Source: Shinella curvata
GTDB lineage: Bacteria > Pseudomonadota > Alphaproteobacteria > Rhizobiales > Rhizobiaceae
DNA length: 64,000 nt
Direction of reading: 5' to 3'
Assembly (NCBI RefSeq): GCF_022899935.1
Contig: NZ_JALJCJ010000007.1
Coordinates: 124,001 to 188,000, forward strand
A model generated the notes under the pieces. The model searched no databases. It saw only the letters and a program-made list of their open reading frames with translations, and was not told the DNA's origin. Shown here one piece after another: positions 57,901 to 64,000 of this stretch. Position numbers and translations under genes: made by a program. The stretch's first letter is position 1, and each line of letters begins with the position of its first letter.

Positions 57901-58012
57901 GCTCGATTGCGTAGTGGGTCTTGCCCGTATTGGTCGGGCCGAGCACCGCGGTGACCCCGCGGCCGCTCAAGATCATGGGTGCTTGCGACAAGTCACGCCC
58001 CGGCTGTTTCAA
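54920..58012 (-). CDS. SUV3-like DExH RNA helicase with low-complexity Gly/Arg-rich tail
   Basis: 1030 residues. Helicase core: motif I VLGPTNTGKTHYAIERM (about 22-40), motif II AIDEVQLAGD (Walker B DEVQ, about 107-116), and motif VI QIAGRAGRHL. This order and the DEVQ box are those of the Suv3/mitochondrial-type helicases. The core is followed by a long alphaproteobacterial extension, then an Ala/Glu-rich acidic stretch (about 820-890), then about 100 residues rich in Gly, Arg, Asp, Gln and His (about 900-997), and a conserved end (DPDSPFAKLAALKEQLKK). The start is TTG at 58012 or ATG at 57976. RNA unwinding or decay is inferred. Confidence 0.88.
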   Translation of the reverse strand: MKQPGRDLSQAPMILSGRGVTAVLGPTNTGKTHYAIERMVAHETGIIGLPLRLLAREVYTRLVDKVGQHNVALITGEEKITPHMARFSVCTVEAMPRETRASFVAIDEVQLAGDLERGHIFTDRVLHLRGRDETLLLGAGTMKPILEQMLPGIHVIERPRLSQLFYAGSKKITRLPQRTAIVAFSADEVYAIAELIRRQRGGAAVVLGALSPRTRNAQVALYQEGDVEYLVATDAIGMGLNLDVDHVAFAQDRKFDGYQFRNLNPAELAQIAGRAGRHLRDGTFGVTGRVDPFDDELVRRIETHQFDPVKVLQWRTTRFDYSSLQSLRLSLEAAPPIAGLTRALPAVDQQALEHLSRYPDVRDLATTPERVQKLWEACALPDYRRITPAQHADLISTLYADLVKRGTVNEDFMGDQVRRADRTDGEIDTLSARIAQIRTWTYVSNRPGWLADPTHWQEKTREIEDRLSDALHERLTKRFVDRRTSVLMKRLRENAMLEAEISVNGDVFVEGHHVGQLAGFRFTLVSGTEGPDAKAVQAAAQKALALEFEARAARLHAAGNGDLALGSDGTVRWLGDPVARLAASDHIMRPRVILLSDEQLTGNARDHVAARIERFVNHHIATVLKPLDDLSRAEDLQGLAKGLAFQLVENLGVLFRRDVADDVKTLDQDARASMRKHGIRFGAYHIFMLALLKPAPAELITLLWALKNDGLDKPGYGDLIPVLAAGRTSVVTDPSFERAFYKLAGFRFLGKRAVRIDILERLADLIRPLLQWKPGTTRPDGAYDGRRFTATTAMLSILGATPDDMEEILKGLGYRADSVKPEEAAAFLAAQAPAAAATETPAEAAAETSDEHDADASDESEASAAPADAPAAETVDAPAAVEAVAEGEAVEAKPVLLWRPGSRHDNQRQGGHRHGGERHQGGERQGERQDRGERRGGDRNRGQQAGERGERGERRDGGRGGRPDQGKGGRDGKPQGGNRPDRGDNRGERNDRSAKPQQAKFEARPPRKEKPIDPDSPFAKLAALKEQLKK

Positions 58013-58286
58013 CGCTTACCGAACACGTTCGGCAGGCAACAGATGCCCATCGAGGCAGGGAATGGCAAGGGGGGATGGCGACGAAACGCCGATTGGAGCT
58101 GCTCCTGTCCTCTGCGTTTCTATTGTCCTGCGTTCTCCGGCCTCTCTTTTGAAAACCTTCTTCGCCCGGCCCCTTTCTCTGGAGCTTTTGATATTCCTTA
58201 AACTCCAGGTGGTAGTTCTGAGTCTCAGCGAGCCTATCAGCAGGTCTTGTGTTTCTTATCGCTCTTATTTGGAAATCGGGGTGGCG
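58013..58286. other. Intergenic region between helicase and CBS-HEPN gene
   Basis: About 270 bases becoming AT-richer toward the next gene. Divergent promoters must lie here. TTGATA near 58185 is a possible -35, but no good -10 follows. No terminal repeats or att-like duplication were found flanking the next gene. Confidence 0.4.
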
Positions 58287-59333
58287 ATGTCTTCGAACAG
58301 TGAGCTGAATACAGTCTTGAAGGACCTGAAAAGCGGCAGGACAGCAACACCCGTTACGATAAGAACATTTCTATCCTGGTTCGGAATGCAGCGTCGTACC
58401 GCCTCGAATGTGGATTATATAAACAATCAACTGAAGCTAACGGGAATTCGCACAGTACCCAGTTACCTCGATATCTGGGTCGATACGCCCATTACGTTCG
58501 AATTGATTTCTCAACACAAAAACGAAAACAAACCAGTTAGCGCTTCCGAGAATTCCGTCGATGCAATCGACGCTCCGGCTGAAAATAAATCGCCCGACGA
58601 TCCGTCTTTCCGTATCGGCAAGATCGAATCGGCGAGAAATTTGCCCGTTAGCGTCAAGCCCAATGCGACCTTGCAAGAAGCCATCACCATCATGCTTGCA
58701 AGAAACTTCTCACAATTGCCGGTTATGACGACCGATCGCGAGGTTAAAGGCGTCATAAGTTGGGAATCGATTGGCAGGCGCTATGTGACGAGCGGGAGCG
58801 GGAGCGAGGTTCAGCATCATATGGACGAGGCGCATGAGATTTCGGCGACGGCATCTCTATTCGCAGGCATCAAAATCATCATGGATCATGGGTATGTGCT
58901 GATACGGTCGCCAGATAAGAAGATATCGGGAATCGTGACCTCAACGGACATAACGCGGCAGTTCGAGGAAACGAGCACACCATTTCTGTTGCTGGCGGAG
59001 ATAGAGAACAATCTTCGGGCTTTGATAAGCAACAAGATAACCATAGACGATATGAAGGCCTCGTGCGCAGAGGAGTTTCTTCCAAAAAACCTGAAAAGCG
59101 CAAACGATCTCAGTTTCGGCAATTATGTAAGGATTCTTGAGAACGAGAAAAACTGGATTAGCCTCAACCTAAAGCTCGACAGAGTAACTTTTTGCGAAGA
59201 GCTGTCGAGAGTGAACGCTATAAGAAACGACGTCATGCACTTCGATCCTGACCCTCTCACGGAAGAAAATCTCTCGACATTGAGAAATGTCGCAAAAATG
59301 CTCGATCTGTTCCGAACGCTGAAAGCCTTTTAG
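58287..59333 (+). CDS. CBS-pair protein with C-terminal HEPN-type RNase motif
   Basis: 348 residues in three parts. Residues 1-75 form a small domain (TPVTIRTFLSWFGMQRRTAS, IWVDTPITFEL) often seen before CBS pairs. Residues about 110-228 are two CBS motifs (LPVMTTDREVKGVISWESIG; YVLIRSPDKKISGIVTSTDI), expected to bind adenine nucleotides. Residues about 232-348 are a helical domain with R-N-D-V-M-H at 313-318, the R-x4-H motif of HEPN ribonucleases. The gene is AT-richer than its surroundings (two sampled 60-base lines are 47-48% GC; a line inside the neighbouring helicase is 68%) and sits alone between core genes, suggesting transfer. The ATG at 58287 has GGGG 5 bases upstream. Defence or stress role is inference. 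Confidence 0.75.
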   Translation: MSSNSELNTVLKDLKSGRTATPVTIRTFLSWFGMQRRTASNVDYINNQLKLTGIRTVPSYLDIWVDTPITFELISQHKNENKPVSASENSVDAIDAPAENKSPDDPSFRIGKIESARNLPVSVKPNATLQEAITIMLARNFSQLPVMTTDREVKGVISWESIGRRYVTSGSGSEVQHHMDEAHEISATASLFAGIKIIMDHGYVLIRSPDKKISGIVTSTDITRQFEETSTPFLLLAEIENNLRALISNKITIDDMKASCAEEFLPKNLKSANDLSFGNYVRILENEKNWISLNLKLDRVTFCEELSRVNAIRNDVMHFDPDPLTEENLSTLRNVAKMLDLFRTLKAF

Positions 59334-59354
59334 CCGACCTGGATGCCAGATCGA

Positions 59355-59936
59355 TTAGACCGGATGGTCATGCAAATCCGCGCCATCCCAGCTCGCGCCC
59401 GATTCGTAAAGCGGGAAAACTTCCTCGGTGACATAAGGCCCGCCGCCGACCGATTCCTTCGAAGACATCAGCACGAAGCGGTTCACCGTGAAGGGGTTGG
59501 TGTAGAAATTGCCGCGGCCGGTGAGGTAGTGGGCGACATCCTCGGGGCGGACGTTGCGCAGGCGCGCCAGCGTGACGTGCGGCGTGAACTTGCGTGGATC
59601 GGCCGGCAGGCCAAGGCGCTGGCAGATGCGCTCGATTTCCGCCTGGAGGGCATACATGTCCGGCGCCGGCGTCACGCCGGCATAGATGGAATGCGGCTTC
59701 TTGGAGCCGAAGGAGCCCATGACCTGGAGCGTGAGCTGGAACTCAGGGCGCTCGATGCGATCGAGCTTGTCGACCACCTCGTCGGCGGTGCGGCCGTCGA
59801 TATCGCCGATGAAGCGCAGCGTGATGTGGAAATTCTCGACGTCGATCCAGCGGGCTCCGGGAAGACCGCCCCTCAGAAGCGAGAGGCTCATCGCCGCGTT
59901 GCGCGGCACTTCGAGGGCAACGAAAAGTCTCGGCAT
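59355..59936 (-). CDS. thpR: RNA 2',3'-cyclic phosphodiesterase (2'-5' RNA ligase family)
   Basis: 193 residues. The two catalytic HxTx motifs are present: HITLRFIGD (about 37-45) and HVTLARLRN (about 119-127). The family (LigT/ThpR) opens 2',3'-cyclic phosphates and can join or split 2'-5' linkages in RNA. The ATG at 59936 gives MPRLFVALEVP, the standard start. Its stop lies 21 bases from the stop of the convergent CBS-HEPN gene. Confidence 0.93.
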   Translation of the reverse strand: MPRLFVALEVPRNAAMSLSLLRGGLPGARWIDVENFHITLRFIGDIDGRTADEVVDKLDRIERPEFQLTLQVMGSFGSKKPHSIYAGVTPAPDMYALQAEIERICQRLGLPADPRKFTPHVTLARLRNVRPEDVAHYLTGRGNFYTNPFTVNRFVLMSSKESVGGGPYVTEEVFPLYESGASWDGADLHDHPV

Positions 59937-60017
59937 GGCGACTTCTCCCGACTGGAATTACTGTCAGCGAATCATGCGACGCCTTTTTAGGCAACCCTTA
60001 TTTCGCACCCGCAAAAA

Positions 60018-60662
60018 CTATTCCCCGGCCATGACGGATTTGAGAAAGGCTTCCGCGGTCGGCAAAATCCTTGCGACCATCACGTCCACGCCGGCCGGAT
60101 TGGGGTGCATGCCGTCATCGATCTGCAGGTCGGCCTGGGCGGCGACGCCATCCAGAAAGAACGGATAGAGCGCAACGCCGTGCTTTTCGGCCATGCGCTG
60201 GTAGATGCCGTTGAAGCGCTTTTCGTAGTCCGCACCCATATTGGGCGGCGCGAGCATGCCGGCGAGCAGCACGGCAATGCCGCGCGCCTTCAGCCGCGTC
60301 AGCATGGCGTCGATGTTCTTTTCCGTCTCCTCCGGCGCGATGCCGCGCAGCGCATCGTTGGCACCGAGTTCGAGAATCACGCCCTTCGTACCGTCAGGCA
60401 CCGACCAGTCGAGCCGGGCAAGGCCGCCGGAGCTGGTATCGCCGGAGACACCGGCATTGGCGATCTCGACGTCATATCCCCTGGCCTTCAGCGCGGCCTC
60501 CAGCTTCACCGGAAAGGCATCGGAGGCGGGCAGCTGGTAGCCGGCCATCAGGCTGTCGCCGAAACCGACGAGCTTGATCGGTTCGGCCCAGGCCGCACCT
60601 GCGGATAACAAAGCTGTGATTGCAAGTGAGACGAAAAAGCCGAGCGCCGCTTTAAACGACAT
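60018..60662 (-). CDS. tesA: GDSL/SGNH arylesterase, TesA-like, periplasmic
   Basis: 214 residues with signal peptide (hydrophobic core ALGFFVSLAITALLSAGAAW, cut after AWA). SGNH blocks: GFGDSLMAGYQLPA (Ser), NAGVSGDTSSGG (Gly), LGANDALRG (Asn), DGMHPNPAG (Asp/His). It hydrolyses esters or thioesters in the periplasm. The start at 60662 (MSFKAAL) gives a clean signal peptide. It is divergent from ybbA, the same pairing as tesA-ybbAP in E. coli. Confidence 0.93.
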   Translation of the reverse strand: MSFKAALGFFVSLAITALLSAGAAWAEPIKLVGFGDSLMAGYQLPASDAFPVKLEAALKARGYDVEIANAGVSGDTSSGGLARLDWSVPDGTKGVILELGANDALRGIAPEETEKNIDAMLTRLKARGIAVLLAGMLAPPNMGADYEKRFNGIYQRMAEKHGVALYPFFLDGVAAQADLQIDDGMHPNPAGVDVMVARILPTAEAFLKSVMAGE

Positions 60663-60721
60663 GATGCTGATCCTAGATTGCGGGTATTCCAGTGTTTCCA
60701 GCATATATAGGGCAGAATTCC

Positions 60722-61435
60722 TTGGCCAAAACCATCATCGACCTGAAAAAAGCCGATCTCACTCTCGGACAGGCCGCCGCCTCCGTCCATGTGCTGAAGG
60801 GGATCGACCTTGTCATCGATGCGGGTGAATCGGTCGGCATCGTCGGCCCCTCGGGTTCCGGCAAGTCGACGTTGCTGATGGTGCTGGCGGGTCTGGAGCG
60901 GCTGGACAGCGGCGAGATCCATATCGACGGCGCGGGCCTGCACGGCATGAACGAGGACCAGGTGGCGGATTTCCGCGGCCGCAACATCGGCATCGTCTTC
61001 CAGTCCTTCCATCTCATTCCCAACATGACGGCGCTGGAAAACGTCGCCGTGCCGCTGGAACTCGCCAATGTGCCCGATGCCTTCGAGATCGCAAGGCGCG
61101 AGCTGACGGCTGTCGGGCTCGGCGAGCGGCTGTCGCATTATCCCGGCCAGCTCTCGGGTGGCGAGCAGCAGCGCGTGGCGATCGCACGGGCTCTCGCGCC
61201 CGCGCCAAAACTGCTGATCGCCGACGAACCGACCGGCAATCTCGACACCGAGACCGGACGGCAGATCGCCGACCTCCTCTTTTCCAAGCAGGCCGAGCGC
61301 GGCACGACACTGGTGCTGGTGACGCATGATCCAGCACTTGCCGCGCGTTGCGGCCGGCAGGTCGCAATGCGCTCCGGTGAGATCGTTTCCGGTGCGGCTC
61401 CCGTACGCGTTACGGCACAGGCGGTGCCGGCATGA
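60722..61435 (+). CDS. ybbA: ABC transporter ATPase, YbbA (LolD/MacB-like family)
   Basis: 237 residues. Walker A GPSGSGKST, Q-loop IVFQSFHLIP, signature LSGGEQQRVAIARAL, Walker B LLIADEPTGNLD, switch His VTHDP. This is the type that works with FtsX-fold permeases. Start TTG at 60722 is preferred; a GTG at 60692 would add ten residues. It overlaps the permease gene by 4 bases (ATGA). The role of YbbAP is not settled; in E. coli it has been linked to envelope or lipid handling. Confidence 0.9.
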   Translation: MAKTIIDLKKADLTLGQAAASVHVLKGIDLVIDAGESVGIVGPSGSGKSTLLMVLAGLERLDSGEIHIDGAGLHGMNEDQVADFRGRNIGIVFQSFHLIPNMTALENVAVPLELANVPDAFEIARRELTAVGLGERLSHYPGQLSGGEQQRVAIARALAPAPKLLIADEPTGNLDTETGRQIADLLFSKQAERGTTLVLVTHDPALAARCGRQVAMRSGEIVSGAAPVRVTAQAVPA

Positions 61436-63984
61436 GGATCGGCGCGATCCTGCGACAGTTTCCGCTGGCCCTTCGCCTGGCGCTGCGCGAGATGCGCGGC
61501 GGGCTGAAGGGTTTTTACATTTTCCTCGCCTGTATCGCGCTCGGCACGGCGGCGATCGCCGGGGTCAATTCAGTCTCGAGCGCCATCACCCAGGCCATTG
61601 CCTCGCAGGGCCAGTCGCTGCTGGCGGGCGATGTGCGCTTCGAGTTCAACAACCGCTTTGCGACGCCGGACGAGCTGAAACATTTCCGGTCGCTGGGCGA
61701 TGTCTCCCTGTCCTCCGGCCTGCGCTCCATGGCGCGCCTGCCGGATGGGTCCGACCAGACGCTGGTCGAGGCCAAGGGCGTCGATGGCGACTATCCGCTC
61801 TACGGCACGCTGGAGACCGCGCCGCAGCAGCCGAGCGCCGAGCTCTTCGCCAAGCAGGGTGACGCCTATGGCGCGGTCGTAGCACCTCTGCTGCTCGACC
61901 GGCTCGGCGTCGCCATCGGCGATGAGGTGCTGCTCGGTACGGTGAAGCTGAAGATCACCGCCACGCTGGTGCGCGAGCCGGATGCCGTTTCGGAAGGCTT
62001 TGGCTTTGCCCCGCGCCTGATGCTCTCGGAAGACGCGCTGACGGCAAGCGGCCTGGTGCAGACCGGCAGCCTCGTCGAAAACGCCTATCGCGTGCGGCTT
62101 ACCGACCAGAGCCTCTCGCTCTCCAAGGTCCGCGCCGATGCCAACAAGGCGTTTCCGAAAGCCGGCTGGTCGATCCGCACCTCGAACAGCGCCGCACCCT
62201 CGCTGACGGCCAACATCACCCGTTTCTCGCAGTTCCTGACGCTGGTCGGCCTCACCGCGCTGATCGTCGGCGGCGTCGGCGTGGCCAATGCCGTGCGCGC
62301 CTATCTCGATTCCAAGCGTTCGGTCATCGCGACCTTCAAGTGCCTGGGGGCGCCCGCCTCGCTGGTGGCACTGATCTATCTCACGCAGATCGCCCTGATC
62401 GCCGCCGTCGGCATCGCCATCGGCCTCGTTGCCGGTGCACTGATGCCCATGGTCGCCATGCGCTTCCTCGACGGCGTGCTGCCGGTGCCGGCGGAAACCA
62501 CGCTCTACCCGTCGGCGCTGCTGCTCGCGGCCGTCTTCGGCCTGCTGACGGCGCTCGCCTTCGCCATCCTGCCGCTCGGCCATGCCCGCGAAGTGCCGGC
62601 GACAGCGCTGTTCCGCGAACAAGGTTTCCAGAAGAGCCGCCTGCCGAGCTGGCCCTATCTGCTCAGCGCGGCGGTGTTTCTCGCAGCGCTTGCCGGCCTT
62701 GCCATCGTCACGGCCTATGACCGCTACATCGCCATGGTCTTCCTCGGCGCGATCGCCTTTGCCTTCGTCGTGCTGCGCGTCGTCGCCATGCTGATCACGA
62801 TGCTGGCCAGGCGCAGCCCGCGCGTCAATTCGCCATCGCTGCGGCTTGCCATCGGCAATATCCACCGGCCTGGCGCACTCACCGCCTCCGTCGTGCTGTC
62901 GCTCGGCCTCGGCCTTGCGCTGCTGGTCACGCTGACGCTGATCGACGGAAACCTGCGCCGCGAACTCACCGGCAACCTGCCGGAACGGGCGCCGAACTTC
63001 TTCTTCGTCGATATCCAGGGCAGCGAGCTCGACGGGTTCCGCGACGTGCTGAAGAGCAACATGCCCGACGGCAAGATCATCGAGGTGCCGATGCTGCGCG
63101 GCCGGGTGATGGAACTGAACGGTGTCGATGTCGCCAAGGTCAAGGTCCCCCAGGGCGGGCAATGGGTGCTGCGCGGCGATCGCGGCATCACCTATGCCAA
63201 GCGCGTGCCGGAGAATTCAACGCTCGTGGAGGGGCAATGGTGGCCGGAGGATTATACCGGCGAGCCGCTCGTCTCCTTCGCCGCCGAAGAGGGCAAGGAA
63301 CTGGGCCTGAAGATCGGTGACACCGTCACGGTCAACGTGCTCGGCCGCAACATCACCGCGCGCATCGCCAATTTCCGCACGGTCGAATGGGAATCGCTGT
63401 CGATCAACTTCGTCATGGTCTTCTCGCCCAACACCTTTGCCGGTGCGCCGCATGCCTGGCTGGCGACGATGATCGATCCGAAAGCGAGCGCCGAGCAGGA
63501 AGCCGCGACGCTGAAAGCCGTCACCAACGCCTTTCCGACGATCACCACGGTGCGCGTCAAGGACGCGCTCGACGTGGTCAACGAACTGGTCGGGCAGCTT
63601 GCGACCGCCATCCGTGCGGCGGCAGCCGTGGCGCTCATCGCCTCGGTGCTGGTATTGGCCGGCGCGCTTGCGGCCGGCAACCGGGCGCGCGTGCATGATG
63701 CCGTCGTGCTCAAGACACTGGGCGCGACGCGGGCGACACTCATCCGGGCCTTCAGCTACGAATATCTGATGCTCGGGCTGGCGACCGCCGTCTTCGCGCT
63801 TCTGGCCGGCGGCGTGGCGGCCTGGTTCGTGGTCAGCACCATCATGAAGCTGCCGTCGAGCTTCCTGCCCGATGTCGCCGTGATGACGGTGGTCACGGCG
63901 CTCGTCATGACCGTCGGCATCGGCCTTGCCGGCACCTGGCGCATTCTGGGACAGAAGGCGGCACCGGTGCTGCGCGAACTCTAG
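61432..63984 (+). CDS. ybbP: FtsX-family ABC permease, YbbP-like
   Basis: 850 residues with ten predicted helices: one near the N-terminus (FYIFLACIALGTAAIAGVNSV), then two FtsX units (about 265-390 and 740-850) and a central helix group, with two large periplasmic MacB-like domains. This is the layout of YbbP, a mechanotransmission-type ABC permease that does not form a through-channel. It is complete, ending in TAG at 63982-63984, and translationally coupled to ybbA. Confidence 0.92.
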   Translation: MRIGAILRQFPLALRLALREMRGGLKGFYIFLACIALGTAAIAGVNSVSSAITQAIASQGQSLLAGDVRFEFNNRFATPDELKHFRSLGDVSLSSGLRSMARLPDGSDQTLVEAKGVDGDYPLYGTLETAPQQPSAELFAKQGDAYGAVVAPLLLDRLGVAIGDEVLLGTVKLKITATLVREPDAVSEGFGFAPRLMLSEDALTASGLVQTGSLVENAYRVRLTDQSLSLSKVRADANKAFPKAGWSIRTSNSAAPSLTANITRFSQFLTLVGLTALIVGGVGVANAVRAYLDSKRSVIATFKCLGAPASLVALIYLTQIALIAAVGIAIGLVAGALMPMVAMRFLDGVLPVPAETTLYPSALLLAAVFGLLTALAFAILPLGHAREVPATALFREQGFQKSRLPSWPYLLSAAVFLAALAGLAIVTAYDRYIAMVFLGAIAFAFVVLRVVAMLITMLARRSPRVNSPSLRLAIGNIHRPGALTASVVLSLGLGLALLVTLTLIDGNLRRELTGNLPERAPNFFFVDIQGSELDGFRDVLKSNMPDGKIIEVPMLRGRVMELNGVDVAKVKVPQGGQWVLRGDRGITYAKRVPENSTLVEGQWWPEDYTGEPLVSFAAEEGKELGLKIGDTVTVNVLGRNITARIANFRTVEWESLSINFVMVFSPNTFAGAPHAWLATMIDPKASAEQEAATLKAVTNAFPTITTVRVKDALDVVNELVGQLATAIRAAAAVALIASVLVLAGALAAGNRARVHDAVVLKTLGATRATLIRAFSYEYLMLGLATAVFALLAGGVAAWFVVSTIMKLPSSFLPDVAVMTVVTALVMTVGIGLAGTWRILGQKAAPVLREL

Positions 63985-64000
63985 AATCATGCGCCTGCGG
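63985..64000 (+). other. Window end; possible start of a further plus-strand gene
   Basis: An ATG at 63989 is followed in frame by CGCCTGCGG to the end of the window. Too little is present to call a gene. Confidence 0.2.

Noticed and set aside
58287-59936. Classical two-gene toxin-antitoxin operon formed by the HEPN gene and its neighbour
   Set aside because: The genes are convergent, not co-directional, and the neighbour is a standard ThpR enzyme, not an antitoxin.

Overview
The window is GC-rich and gene-dense. It reads as the chromosome of an alphaproteobacterium of the Rhizobiaceae (Rhizobium/Sinorhizobium/Agrobacterium/Shinella type). The evidence is a cyclic beta-1,2-glucan locus (ndvA and a giant ndvB), aerobic cobF-cobM genes, an RpoH2-type sigma factor with an RpoE2-like promoter, TTG starts with strong Shine-Dalgarno (SD) sequences, and a 30-bp inverted repeat of a type common between rhizobial genes. 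The genus cannot be fixed from the sequence alone. I saw no tRNA, rRNA, CRISPR array, transposase or integrase.

Layout. 1-3.8 kb: 3' part of aconitase acnA, a DUF1223 secreted protein, a DUF2794 protein and a GNAT acetyltransferase. 3.9-8.3 kb: pyruvate carboxylase and a LuxR-type regulator that keeps the AHL-binding residues but has no luxI nearby. 8.6-20.1 kb: glucan exporter ndvA, an OpgC-like acyltransferase and the 2828-residue synthase ndvB. 20.5-24.9 kb: cobalamin riboswitch, a 71-residue ORF, a perfect 20-bp palindrome and B12-dependent methionine synthase metH. 24.9-26.9 kb: divergent YeiH-family transporter and LysR regulator. 26.9-33.9 kb: cobMLKJIHGF, packed with 4-bp overlaps, with cobK on the opposite strand. 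34-36.2 kb: AraC regulator with an internal 60-bp tandem duplication, and a divergent MFS transporter.

36.3-46.1 kb is best read as one lysine-degradation locus: an AmaA-like FAD oxidase, a LysR regulator, HglS (2-oxoadipate to D-2-hydroxyglutarate), a D-2-hydroxyglutarate dehydrogenase, an AmaB/ALDH7 semialdehyde dehydrogenase, a class I aminotransferase, a saccharopine-dehydrogenase-family protein that looks like L-lysine 6-dehydrogenase, and an Lrp/AsnC regulator. 46.2-50 kb: a small secreted protein, a TPP riboswitch and thiBPQ. 50.2-58 kb: M48 lipoprotein protease, rhizobial inverted repeat, rpoH2, carD, fdxA, an S4 RNA-binding protein and an SUV3-like helicase with a charged, Gly/Arg-rich tail. 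58.3-59.3 kb: an AT-richer gene encoding an N-terminal domain, a CBS pair and a C-terminal region with a HEPN-type RNxxxH motif. This is the most foreign-looking gene and the best candidate for something undescribed. 59.4-64 kb: thpR, tesA-like esterase and the YbbA/YbbP ABC system.

Cofactor logic links several parts. Cobalamin made by the cob enzymes is used by MetH, whose transcript begins with a B12 riboswitch. Both riboswitches in the window (B12 and TPP) are followed by a hairpin that overlaps the SD region of the first downstream gene, which suggests translational control.
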